A DNA stretch of 43,798 bases, from NCBI GenBank assembly GCA_964441235.1, contig CAYTUQ010000030.1, positions 1-43,798 of the forward strand, read 5' to 3'. This document shows positions 16,042-24,954 of this stretch, one piece after another. Under the pieces are notes generated by a model, which worked only from the letters and a program-made list of their open reading frames with translations, was not told the DNA's origin and ran no database searches. Numbering within the stretch: the stretch's first letter is position 1; each line of letters opens with the position of its first letter. The DNA comes from BS750m-G69 sp964441235 (GTDB lineage Bacteria; Fidelibacterota; UBA2242). Made by a program: the position numbers and the translations under genes.

Positions 16042-17340
16042 TTATTTTACTTGAGCTAACAGCCAATCAGTAGTAACAGATTTAGGTCTTTCAATTGAAA
16101 GTCCTAAAGCTCGCGACCATATTAATTGTGAGAGAACACCGATTGCTCTGGACACTCCAAAAAGTACAGTATAGAAATCGTATTCGGTAACACCATAATA
16201 GACCTGTAAACATCCGGAATGTGCATCCACGTTGGGCCATGGATTTTTAGCTTTTCCATGTTTTCTCAAAATATCAGGTGTAATTTCATAAAGCATACTA
16301 ACTATTTGGAAGATTTCATCGTCAGGTAAATATTTTAGAGCAAACTCACGTTGAGCCATATATCGTGGATCCGTAGCTCTCAACACAGCATGTCCATATC
16401 CAGGGATTACCTGTCCACTATTAAGAGTATCCCACAAAAATTTCGTAAGTTGTTCTTTACTCGGAACACCACCACCTAATTTTTCCTTCACACTCATAAT
16501 CCAGCGTAAGACTTCCTGATTTGCAAGTCCGTGTAATGGACCGGCGAGACCATCAATTCCAGCTGAAAGAGAGTAATATGCATCTGAGAGAGCAGAACCG
16601 ACAAGATGAGTAGTATGAGCACTTACATTTCCACTTTCATGATCACAATGAAGAACAAGATACAGCCTCATTAATTCCTTATATTCAGGATTTTCCACCC
16701 CCATCATGTGGGCAAAATTTCCACCCCAATCCAATGTAAGATCCGGTTTTATCTGTTCGTTATTCTTGTATTTTCTTCTATATATGTAAGCCGCAAGTGC
16801 AGGTAACTTTGCCAGTAAGTTCATTCCATCTTCGAACATCGGATCCCAAAAATCATATTTCGAAATTCCCTCTCTGTATCTTTCTGCAAAAGTGGAATCT
16901 TTCTGCATTGCAAGAATACCCATCGAAAACTGCGTCATAGGATGCATTTCTATTGGCATTGATTCCAATATTTTAATAAGATAATCAGGCAGTTTAGAAC
17001 GTTTTTGCCATTCCATAGTAATTTCTTTCACATCATTTTCGGTAGGCAATTCCCCTGTCATCAATAAATGAAAAATGCCCTCTGGAAGAGGTTGCTCTCC
17101 ACCAGAAGCTTTTGGCAATTTTTCAATAACTTCCGGAATCGTATAACCTCTAAACCTGATACCTTCCATTGGATCAAGATTAGAAGTATCACAAACAAGA
17201 CATTTCACACCCCTTATTCCGCCAAGCGCTTGCCTGATTGTTACTTCGGAAATTACCTTATCACCATGATTTTTGATAAGCGACTTCACTGTCTCGCGCA
17301 TCGGTTCAATTTGCGTTGCGAGTTTCTCTTTTAGTTGCAT
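16042..17340 (-). CDS. gltA: citrate synthase, mitochondrial/eukaryotic type
   Basis: Condenses acetyl-CoA and oxaloacetate to citrate. The sequence follows the mitochondrial (type I, dimeric) form closely: GIRGVKCLVCDTSNLDP, EGIRFRGYTIPE, SDAYYSLSAGIDGLAGPLHG, GYGHAVLRATDPRY, KNPWPNVDAHSG and VLFGVSRAIGVLSQLIWSRA. The catalytic residues are H270 (PLHG), H317 (GYGH) and D372 (VDAHSG). At 432 residues it matches mature pig enzyme. Bacteria such as Geobacter are known to have this type. Very strong ribosome-binding site (AAGGAGG) nine bases before ATG. It lies between aconitase (upstream) and icd (downstream, 135 bases). Confidence 0.95.
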   Translation of the reverse strand: MQLKEKLATQIEPMRETVKSLIKNHGDKVISEVTIRQALGGIRGVKCLVCDTSNLDPMEGIRFRGYTIPEVIEKLPKASGGEQPLPEGIFHLLMTGELPTENDVKEITMEWQKRSKLPDYLIKILESMPIEMHPMTQFSMGILAMQKDSTFAERYREGISKYDFWDPMFEDGMNLLAKLPALAAYIYRRKYKNNEQIKPDLTLDWGGNFAHMMGVENPEYKELMRLYLVLHCDHESGNVSAHTTHLVGSALSDAYYSLSAGIDGLAGPLHGLANQEVLRWIMSVKEKLGGGVPSKEQLTKFLWDTLNSGQVIPGYGHAVLRATDPRYMAQREFALKYLPDDEIFQIVSMLYEITPDILRKHGKAKNPWPNVDAHSGCLQVYYGVTEYDFYTVLFGVSRAIGVLSQLIWSRALGLSIERPKSVTTDWLLAQVK

Positions 17341-17435
17341 AACTAAGACCTCCTTTTTGATTGATTATTATTCATTAAAAAACATAAAAATATTAAGACC
17401 AGCATAAACTAACACTAATTTAAAAATTGTAATCT

Positions 17436-19376
17436 CTATTTTACACCCTTCTTAATATAGTCTAAAAGTCCACCTACTTTGATAATCTCGATATCTCTCC
17501 TGGAAAGTGTGTATCTCGTTGTATATGTCTTCCCCTTAGATTCATTTTGCACTATAATGTCGTATTCTGCATCAAAGAAATCAATAACATTCTCAATTAA
17601 CAGAATATCACCTTGTTCAATATCTTCATAATCATTTTTATTTACAAATTGTAAAGGTAAAATCCCAAAATTAACCAGATTTGAATGGTGAATTCTTTCA
17701 AAGGACTTCGCAATTACTGCTTTTACACCTAAAAACGCAGGGCAAATGGCTGCATGTTCTCGCGAAGACCCCTGTCCGTAGCTGAGACCTGCAACAATAA
17801 AATTTGCCTTATGCTGCTCTTTATTTTTCAAACATCGCCTTGGGAAAGTTGGGTCTATCGGCTCAAAAACAAACTCTGAATATTTAGGAATATTTGATCG
17901 ATATTTGAGTCGGATACCTGCAGGCATAATGTCATCAGTAGTGATTTTATCTCCAACTTTAAGTGCAACTTCAGCTCTCAAACTTTGTGTAAGTGGCTCA
18001 CCTTTGGGTGGATCTCCGATATTTGGTCCCCGGTATATTTTTACTTTTTCCCTTGCTGCACCAGGAAAAATAATCATACTATCATCAATATAAAACTTTT
18101 CTCCTATTGAGATTTTCGGAGGCTCTATTCCTAATTGCCTAGGATCAGTAATAACTCCTGTAATTGCACAGGCAGCGGCAGTTTCAGGACTGGCAAGATA
18201 GACATTGGCGGAAGCAGTTCCGGAACGCCCCTTAAAATTTCGATTATTTGTTCTAATTGATACAGCATTTGTAGCAGGTGCAGCACCGTTTCCAATACAA
18301 AAGCCACATGCAGACTCCATAATCCTTGCACCAAAATCTATTAAATCAGTCAACGCTCCGCTTTTAGACAACATTCGTAAAACCTGTTTCGAACCGGGAG
18401 CTACTACGAAACTAATATCTCGGGGCAATCTCTTTCCCTTAACCATTTTAGCAACAGTCATTAGGTCTTTATAAGAAGAATTTGTGCAACTACCTACACA
18501 CACTTGATCAACTTTAAGTCCTGCTAAATCTTTTACTAAGCTAACATTTCCGGGACTGTGCGGTGTTGCAAGCCGCGGCTCGAGAATACTTAAATCTATA
18601 TCAATTACCCTGTCGTATTCAGCATCAGGGTCTGCTATTAATTCAATCCAGCTCTCATCACGCTCCTGAGCTTTTAGAAATGAATATGTAAGTTCATCAC
18701 TGGGAAATATTGAAGAAGTTACTCCTAACTCTGCTCCCATATTCGTAATAGTGGCTCGTTCAGGGACACTAAGTGTTTTAACACCAGAACCACCATATTC
18801 TATCATCCAACCAACATTTCCCTTAGTTGTTAGAAGTTCAAGAATATACAATATGATATCTTTTGCAGATACCCATTTTGGAAGTTTCCCTGTTAAATTT
18901 ATTTTCAAAACTTTCGGGTAAGTGATATAGAAAGGTAAACCTGCAAGAGCACAAGCAATATCTAATCCACCTGCTCCTATTGCCATCATACCAATTCCAC
19001 CTCCAGTTGGCGTATGGCTATCTGAACCAAGTAAGGTTTTCCCCGGGATTCCAAACCTTTCCAGGTGAACCTGGTGACATATACCATTTCCTGCCCTTGA
19101 ATAATTAATGCCAAATTTTTCTGCTATGGTTTGTAAATACCTATGGTCATCGGCATTTTCAAAGCCCATCTGTCCAGTATTATGGTCAACATAGCTGACG
19201 GAGAGTTCTGTTTTTATCTCAGGAATATCCATAGCTTCAAATTCCAGATAAACCATTGTTCCAGTTGCATCTTGCGTAAGCGTTTGGTCAATTTTGATTC
19301 CGATAACTTCACCGGGTTTCATCTTCCCTTCAAACAGGTGGGGTTTGATAATTTTTTGGATAATATTAAAACCCAT
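17436..19376 (-). CDS. aconitate hydratase (short, ~650-residue type)
   Basis: Isomerises citrate and isocitrate through a [4Fe-4S] cluster. Cluster ligands are visible as C297 in VCVGSCTNS and C357/C360 in SACGFCIGNG. GSDSHTPTGGGIGMMAIGAGGLD and the C-terminal SYGQGSSREHAA swivelling-domain motif are also present. The 646-residue length and wording fit the compact aconitase class I know from Aquifex and many anaerobes, not the 890-residue AcnA or AcnB. ATG preceded by AGAGGAAG. Downstream lies citrate synthase (95 bases), upstream the malic enzyme (215 bases of plain AT-rich spacer). Confidence 0.93.
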   Translation of the reverse strand: MGFNIIQKIIKPHLFEGKMKPGEVIGIKIDQTLTQDATGTMVYLEFEAMDIPEIKTELSVSYVDHNTGQMGFENADDHRYLQTIAEKFGINYSRAGNGICHQVHLERFGIPGKTLLGSDSHTPTGGGIGMMAIGAGGLDIACALAGLPFYITYPKVLKINLTGKLPKWVSAKDIILYILELLTTKGNVGWMIEYGGSGVKTLSVPERATITNMGAELGVTSSIFPSDELTYSFLKAQERDESWIELIADPDAEYDRVIDIDLSILEPRLATPHSPGNVSLVKDLAGLKVDQVCVGSCTNSSYKDLMTVAKMVKGKRLPRDISFVVAPGSKQVLRMLSKSGALTDLIDFGARIMESACGFCIGNGAAPATNAVSIRTNNRNFKGRSGTASANVYLASPETAAACAITGVITDPRQLGIEPPKISIGEKFYIDDSMIIFPGAAREKVKIYRGPNIGDPPKGEPLTQSLRAEVALKVGDKITTDDIMPAGIRLKYRSNIPKYSEFVFEPIDPTFPRRCLKNKEQHKANFIVAGLSYGQGSSREHAAICPAFLGVKAVIAKSFERIHHSNLVNFGILPLQFVNKNDYEDIEQGDILLIENVIDFFDAEYDIIVQNESKGKTYTTRYTLSRRDIEIIKVGGLLDYIKKGVK

Positions 19377-19591
19377 GACTTTCTTCCTCTTTACTGTTAT
19401 TTTTTCCTTATCCCTAATTTTTTTAAAATCTCTTAATTGAAAAAACTTTCAGATATTATACTTAAAAATAGTTAATCTATATTTAAAACCAAATAACTTA
19501 AATCATTGAATTGAAAAAATCAGAATTCACTCTCCTTAAATGATATCGCTTAAATCTACAAACAGGAACTAAAATTAAATTCTTCAAACCC

Positions 19592-21253
19592 CTAAACCGC
19601 TTCATACTGCAAATAAACCGGCTGGAACATTTTACTCTTTACAATCTCAAGAAGATTTTCAGGTCTTTTTTCCCAGGCAATACCTTCAGAATATGCAACT
19701 TCGCAGACAGAGGCAGCAATATGGGCTGAAATCTCCCTTATATCTTTCAAATCCGGATAGACTCTACCCTTTTTCAAATCCTCTTTAGTAACCAAATTAG
19801 CCAGAGTTTTGGCAGCAGCATAGAATATAGAATCCGTAATTTTAGTGGCTTTACAAACAACAGATCCCAATCCAACTCCCGGAAAAATATACATATTATT
19901 CCCCTGACCCGCTGCATAAGTTTTCCCTTTATATTTTATCGGCTCAAAAGGGCTTCCACTTGCATAAACAACATTTCCTTCAGTCCATTCATAAGCCTGT
20001 GTTGGTGTACATTCCGATTTTGAAGTTGGATTTGACAGAGCGAAAATCACCGGGATATCCACATGTTTTTTCATTTCACGAACAACATCTTCACTGAATG
20101 CTCCGGGTTGTTTACTAACTCCAATAAGAGCAGTAGGTTTTACATTTTTCACAACATCCAGAAGTTTTTTGATATATTTTTCATCACGTGCATACGGAAT
20201 TTTATGCTCTGCAAGTTTATCTCCTCGAGTAGTAGTGACAAGTCCTTTACTATCTAAAAACCAAAATCTTCTTCGGGCTTCTTGCTTTGACAGACCTTCT
20301 TCAATCATACCTGCAACTATAGTATCAGCAATTCCAACCGCTGCAGAACCTGCTCCTAAAAAGACAATTCTCTGGTCACATAGTTTTCCTTTTGTAATTC
20401 TTAGAGATGCTAATAGTCCTGCAAGAGCAACCCCTCCGGTTCCCTGGATATCATCATTAAAACATAAAAGCTTTTCGCGGTATTTCTTTAACAATGGAAA
20501 AGCATGATCATTAGTAAAATCCTCAAATTGAATTAAAGCCCTGGGCCAGCGTTCGTGTGCAGCTACAACACATTCATCGATTATATCATAATACTTTTCG
20601 CCAGTAATGCGACGATGCTTTTCTCCCAGATATAAATGGTCTTTCAGAAGTTTTTCATTATTAGTTCCAACGTCTATTACTACAGGCAATGTTCCTGATG
20701 GATATATTCCAGCGCAAGCAACATATAAAGATAATTTTCCTATTGGAATACCTATTCCACTTGCACCAAGATCGCCAAGTCCTAATATTCTGCTACCATC
20801 AGTGACGACAATAATATTTACTTTTTCTTCAGGCCAATTATTAATTATTTTTTTAAAATTTCCCCTTTCCTTTGCCGGCATGTACATTCCTCTTGTTTGT
20901 CTGAAAATGTGACCATACTGCTGACATGCCAATCCCACCGTTGGTGTATAAATAATCGGTGTCATCTCCTCTAAATTTCTCAACAACAAAGCATAATAAA
21001 GAATTTCATTGCGGTCGTGTAGAGCTTCCAGAAAGATATATTTCCCAATATCGGTATCTTTGCGGCGATAGTTTCCCGTTGCTCTTTTCACCTGTTCTTC
21101 GAAAGTGGAAACATGAGGTGGCAATAATCCATGAAGATTAAATTCTTTTCTCTCTTTTTCTGAAAAAGCTGTTCCCTTATTCAGCATAGGGTTCCTTACA
21201 AGGTTTATACCTCTTTTAGAAACCTGTAACACTTTTTGTTCGCGATGTCCCAT
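19592..21253 (-). CDS. NAD-type malic enzyme (long form)
   Basis: Decarboxylates malate to pyruvate with reduction of NAD(P). Diagnostic segments: RNPMLNKGTAFSEKER, YTPTVGLACQQY with the catalytic Tyr, GLGDLGASGIGIPIGKLSLY with the catalytic Lys, CFNDDIQGTGGVALAGL (metal/substrate) and GAGSAAVGIADTIV (nucleotide). This is the SfcA/MaeA-like class of about 550 residues. The frame is open to a TTG at 21307, but the family normally begins about 12 residues before the RG of KRGINLVRNP, so I prefer ATG 21253 with AAAGGA upstream. It follows the larA-like gene in the same direction and is not closely related to the receiver-fused malic enzyme at 26289. Confidence 0.9.
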   Translation of the reverse strand: MGHREQKVLQVSKRGINLVRNPMLNKGTAFSEKERKEFNLHGLLPPHVSTFEEQVKRATGNYRRKDTDIGKYIFLEALHDRNEILYYALLLRNLEEMTPIIYTPTVGLACQQYGHIFRQTRGMYMPAKERGNFKKIINNWPEEKVNIIVVTDGSRILGLGDLGASGIGIPIGKLSLYVACAGIYPSGTLPVVIDVGTNNEKLLKDHLYLGEKHRRITGEKYYDIIDECVVAAHERWPRALIQFEDFTNDHAFPLLKKYREKLLCFNDDIQGTGGVALAGLLASLRITKGKLCDQRIVFLGAGSAAVGIADTIVAGMIEEGLSKQEARRRFWFLDSKGLVTTTRGDKLAEHKIPYARDEKYIKKLLDVVKNVKPTALIGVSKQPGAFSEDVVREMKKHVDIPVIFALSNPTSKSECTPTQAYEWTEGNVVYASGSPFEPIKYKGKTYAAGQGNNMYIFPGVGLGSVVCKATKITDSIFYAAAKTLANLVTKEDLKKGRVYPDLKDIREISAHIAASVCEVAYSEGIAWEKRPENLLEIVKSKMFQPVYLQYEAV

Positions 21254-21322
21254 CTCAGAATATTCCTTTCGCTTAGGTATTTTCACTCCTTTTTTTATTT
21301 TTTTCAAAAGAATAGTAACAGT

Positions 21323-22660
21323 TTAATCAACAAATAAATCATCAAGCTTAATGTGACTTTTAGCTTTTTTATCTACAGTTGGTCCATAAATAAATTTTCT
21401 CTTATGCAAAATACGCGGTGCTATTCGTGGAACAGTTAAGCTGGCATCCATCATAAAAAGTATTTTTTCATTACCTTTCTCTCTTAAAGTAGCTTTTAGA
21501 GCTTCCTGTAAATCGGTATATCCTTTAATAAATATTTTATTCAGCAATTCTGGTTTTAGTTTTGTGTATGCCCATAAGGATGCCCATTTCATAATTTCTG
21601 CAAGTTTAGCTGCTTTATGATACCCCAATTTATAACCCTTTTCAATCTTATCAAAAACCTCATCAGGATTTCTGGCTTCGCTCAGTAATTTTATAAAGCT
21701 CTCACCTCCAACTCCTTTCCTGCAGCTTGAGACCAAAATAAGAATCCCATTTGCATTCAAAGCAAGTTTACCATTATCTATTGCCTTCTGCGATTGATAA
21801 AGATCAATATCCATTGGATAAGGTGCAACTGCTACTACGATATCCGCTCTATCTCTGATTTCTACAGAAAATACATCTTTTGCTTTTTCACATGCTAATT
21901 TAAAAGCCTTATGTGTCTCTCCACAGGCGCAGTAGTAAATTTTATGATCTTTATTTAGAACAGTTTGAATTGAAAAAATCTGTTTGTCTTTTGCGATATA
22001 ATCATATGCTTCTTCGATGTCGTCTCTAACCGGATTTCCTTCAGCTACAAGAGCTTTTGCTGTTGCTTCCAAAGCCATTTTATGATTTTGTTCAATAGTC
22101 TTATATCCGGAAATTCCGGGTAAAAAGGACTTTGCTCCACCAGTATAACCTGCAAAATAATGAGGCTCAACCGATGTGATATAAGCTATTTTTTTTAGTT
22201 CAACTACCAGTTTATTAAAAAAGACTTCAGTGCCATTTTTGGTTTTACCGACAAAGATATTCCCAGCTTCGTTTTCAGAATCGTGGGAAAATATATTTTT
22301 TTCTAATTCATAATAGTGATTTCCAAAAAGTTCAAGGTATTCATCTTTTGTTGGGGCTCTATGAGCACCCGTAGCAATTAAGAATTTTATGTCTTTGTTC
22401 TTTATTCTTTCCCAGAGCAGGTCTATTATTCTAGCACTTGGTGTAGGTCTGGTAGCATCATTTATAATAAAAAGAATGGACTTATTGCCCTTTACAAAAT
22501 CGTCAAAACTTATAAAATCAACCGGGCTGTTTAACGCATCAAAGAGAACTTCTTTTTCAGGTCGAATTTCAACAGTATTTGGATATACTAATTCACCAAT
22601 ATTTTCACTTGGGAGATTTATGGATAGTTCCTCTCCCCAATAAGGAATATTTATCTCCAT
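21323..22660 (-). CDS. LarA-family nickel-dependent 2-hydroxyacid racemase
   Basis: LarA enzymes racemise 2-hydroxyacids with a nickel-pincer nucleotide. The residues known from Lactiplantibacillus plantarum LarA (H108, H174, K184, H200) have counterparts at the same spacing: H100 in ATGAHRAP, H167 in EPHYFAGY, K177 in GGAKSFLPG and H193 in EQNH. The early NDATRPTP motif is also intact. Length 445 is normal. The start ATG shares its A with the TAA stop of the malate dehydrogenase gene upstream (TAATG), so the two are translationally linked. The superfamily includes lactate, malate and other 2-hydroxyacid racemases; the malate-gene context argues for malate, the glcD/glcF pair at 34-37 kb for lactate. 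Cofactor genes larB/C/E are not in the window. Confidence 0.88.
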   Translation of the reverse strand: MEINIPYWGEELSINLPSENIGELVYPNTVEIRPEKEVLFDALNSPVDFISFDDFVKGNKSILFIINDATRPTPSARIIDLLWERIKNKDIKFLIATGAHRAPTKDEYLELFGNHYYELEKNIFSHDSENEAGNIFVGKTKNGTEVFFNKLVVELKKIAYITSVEPHYFAGYTGGAKSFLPGISGYKTIEQNHKMALEATAKALVAEGNPVRDDIEEAYDYIAKDKQIFSIQTVLNKDHKIYYCACGETHKAFKLACEKAKDVFSVEIRDRADIVVAVAPYPMDIDLYQSQKAIDNGKLALNANGILILVSSCRKGVGGESFIKLLSEARNPDEVFDKIEKGYKLGYHKAAKLAEIMKWASLWAYTKLKPELLNKIFIKGYTDLQEALKATLREKGNEKILFMMDASLTVPRIAPRILHKRKFIYGPTVDKKAKSHIKLDDLFVD

Positions 22661-23592
22661 TAGATCATATTTTCAGACTCTATTTTTTCGATAACTTCTC
22701 TAACTTTATCGGCTGAAAGATGCAATGCCTGTTTTTCTTCCGTTGTAAGAGATAATTCAATTATTTTTTCAACACCATTTCGCCCAATTACAATAGGTAC
22801 ACCTGCAAACAGACCGTCAATGCCGTATTCTCCCCTCAGATATGCTGAGCAAGGAATAATTCTATTTCTATTACGAATAATACATTCTACCATCTCAGCA
22901 GCAGAACTGCCAGGTGACCAGTATGCACTTCCAGTCTTAAGATAGGATACTATTTCTCCTCCAGCTTTTCTCGTACGCTCTATTAATTTATCTATTGTTG
23001 CTCTTGGTAATAATTCAGAAACCGGGATACCGTGTACAGTTGAATATCTGGGTAGTGGTACCATTAAATCTCCATGACCACCAAGTACAAGAGCTGTTAC
23101 ATTTCCGGGACTAACTCCAAGCTCATCAGCTATAAAGTATCTGAATCTTGAAGAATCCAAAATTCCTGCCATTCCGATTACCCTTTTCAAAGCAAATCCA
23201 GTAACCTTTAAAGCAACATAGGCAAGAATATCAAGTGGATTTGTGACTGTAATCAATACAGCATTGGGAGCATATTCAGCAATACTTTCTGACACACTCT
23301 TCATTATTTTTACATTATCACGAAGTAAATCTTCCCTGGACATACCGGGTAATCTCGGTTTACCAGCTGTTACAACAACAACATTAGAATCTTTTATCAT
23401 TGATATATCGGAATATCCACTAACAGATACATCGTATCTTCTAATGGGAGAAGCCTGTACAATATCCAAAGATTTACCTTCAGCCCATCCTTCAACGATA
23501 TCAATCAATACTACATTTGAAACTCTTTTTTCAACTAAAAATAGCGCTGTTGCTACACCAACGTTTCCACTTCCAATAATACTAACTTTCAT
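22660..23592 (-). CDS. mdh: malate dehydrogenase
   Basis: Interconverts malate and oxaloacetate with NAD. LDH-like malate dehydrogenase of 310 residues: GSGNVG at 8-13, D31 at the end of the second strand (NAD preference), substrate arginines R80 and R86 in GKPRLPGMSRED, N118 in VTNPLD, the D146/R149 pair in ILDSSRFR and catalytic H173 in GGHGDLMVPL. All catalytic residues are in place. Strong ribosome-binding site AGGAGGT before ATG. It lies 9 bases after a divergent paralogue and its stop overlaps the racemase start. Confidence 0.95.
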   Translation of the reverse strand: MKVSIIGSGNVGVATALFLVEKRVSNVVLIDIVEGWAEGKSLDIVQASPIRRYDVSVSGYSDISMIKDSNVVVVTAGKPRLPGMSREDLLRDNVKIMKSVSESIAEYAPNAVLITVTNPLDILAYVALKVTGFALKRVIGMAGILDSSRFRYFIADELGVSPGNVTALVLGGHGDLMVPLPRYSTVHGIPVSELLPRATIDKLIERTRKAGGEIVSYLKTGSAYWSPGSSAAEMVECIIRNRNRIIPCSAYLRGEYGIDGLFAGVPIVIGRNGVEKIIELSLTTEEKQALHLSADKVREVIEKIESENMI

Positions 23593-23601
23593 GATGACCT
23601 C

Positions 23602-24525
23602 CTAAATTCCCAAAGACTCAATTGTCTTATTTATTACATCCGCTGATGCCTGCAATTCCTCTCTTATAGGCAAGGACAATTCAAGTTCAATTATTTTCTC
23701 AACACCATTTTTCCCAAGTTGAACCGGTACCCCCAAACATATATTTTTAAAGCCATACTCACCATCAAGGTAAGTGGGAAGACAAAATATTGCTCTTGTA
23801 TCATTTATAATTGCTGTTATTGTTTCCGCTATTGCAGCTCCAGGAGAGTACATAGATGTCTGTTTTTTAAGTAGTGACAGAATTGTTGTCCCTGCTTCCC
23901 TGGCTTCAGATATTATTTTATCAATCTTTCCTTTTGGCAGTAATTCAGTGATTGGTATGCCGCAAACCCGTATAAATTCCGGAGGGATAACCATAAATTT
24001 ATGATGACCACCCAGAACAAGAGCACTTACTTCAACCGGGCTAACACCGAGTTCTTGAGCAGTACATTCACAAACTCTTGTTACATCAAGTTTACCCGCA
24101 ACTCCAATTACTTTCGTTCTGTCAAATCCAGTCTTTTTCAAAGTGTAATAAGTTAAAGATGTAACAGGTTCAGTTAGTACAACAACGATTGAATTCGGAG
24201 CATAATTTTTAATATCTTCTATTATCGGATCAATAATCTTCACATTATCTTCAAGTAGCTCAAGACGTAAGGTGTTAGGTTTTCTTACTTTACCGACTGT
24301 AATGACAACAACTTTTGAATCCTTAATACTTTCAATATGAGAAGAACCCCGAATTTTAATATCATAGCCTCGTAAAGGCGATGCTTCAGAAAGGTCAAGT
24401 GCACTTCCTTCTGCTTTACCTTCTATAATATCAATAAGCATTATATTTGCAACACCTTTCTCAGCCAAATAAAATGCTGCGGCAACTCCTACATTGCCAC
24501 TGCCAATGATTGATACTTTCTCCAT
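23602..24525 (-). CDS. divergent malate-dehydrogenase paralogue with altered active site
   Basis: Tandem copy of the adjacent mdh: same length (307), same fold wording (MEKVSIIGSGNVGVAAAFYL, LGVSPVEVSALVLGGH) and same C-terminal GVPVQLGKNGVEKIIEL. Retained: R81, R87, D147, R150 and H174. Changed: the mobile loop reads VRKPNTLR in place of PRLPGMSR; the substrate-binding Asn of TNP is E119 (LTEPVT); and GGHGD has become GGHHK. The Asn normally contacts both substrate and nicotinamide, so ordinary malate activity is doubtful. It may accept another 2-oxo/2-hydroxy acid, or act as a partner subunit of the active enzyme. First gene of the row after a 429-base spacer. Confidence 0.9.
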   Translation of the reverse strand: MEKVSIIGSGNVGVAAAFYLAEKGVANIMLIDIIEGKAEGSALDLSEASPLRGYDIKIRGSSHIESIKDSKVVVITVGKVRKPNTLRLELLEDNVKIIDPIIEDIKNYAPNSIVVVLTEPVTSLTYYTLKKTGFDRTKVIGVAGKLDVTRVCECTAQELGVSPVEVSALVLGGHHKFMVIPPEFIRVCGIPITELLPKGKIDKIISEAREAGTTILSLLKKQTSMYSPGAAIAETITAIINDTRAIFCLPTYLDGEYGFKNICLGVPVQLGKNGVEKIIELELSLPIREELQASADVINKTIESLGI

Positions 24526-24954
24526 AATACCCCCTAATATGTTATTATTGATAACCTTGGAAGATTATATTTTTTTATTTTAGTGATTTTTTCTTCTTTT
24601 CCACAATAAATTTTAATCACCATTTGGACTTTTACTCAATTTTAACTTGAAATTTACTTACATCTTTCATGATCCTCAATATTTTAAATTAATTTATCCA
24701 ATTATAAAAGAAATTTTATAGTTATAAATATACTAAAAAATTATCAAAATTGTTGAAGTATAACATTCCCCTGAATTTTATTGATAAAAGTAAACACTTC
24801 CAGAAAACCAAACCTAAAATATCATGTTATAAGAGAAATTTTCTTAGGTTGAGTCTTCTGAAAGGCATTTCCCTATCTTATCCTAAAATACCACTTATTA
24901 TCAGTAAGTATTAAAGATTTATTGTGATTTTGAAATCAATCAAAAATTAATTAC
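24526..24954. other. intergenic region between acetate kinase and the malate dehydrogenase row
   Basis: 429 very AT-rich bases with no gene. It should carry the 3' end of the signalling/ackA transcript and the promoter of the malate dehydrogenase row. The only structure I would point to is the inverted repeat at 24798-24863. No sigma-54 (-24 GG/-12 GC) box with correct spacing was found. Confidence 0.5.
24798..24863. repeat. long imperfect inverted repeat
   Basis: The 20-base arms 24798-24817 and 24844-24863 pair at 16 of 20 positions, with the perfect inner block AACCTAA/TTAGGTT and a 26-base loop. It lies downstream of ackA on the minus strand and may be a 3'-end or regulatory structure. 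No T-run follows. Confidence 0.35.
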
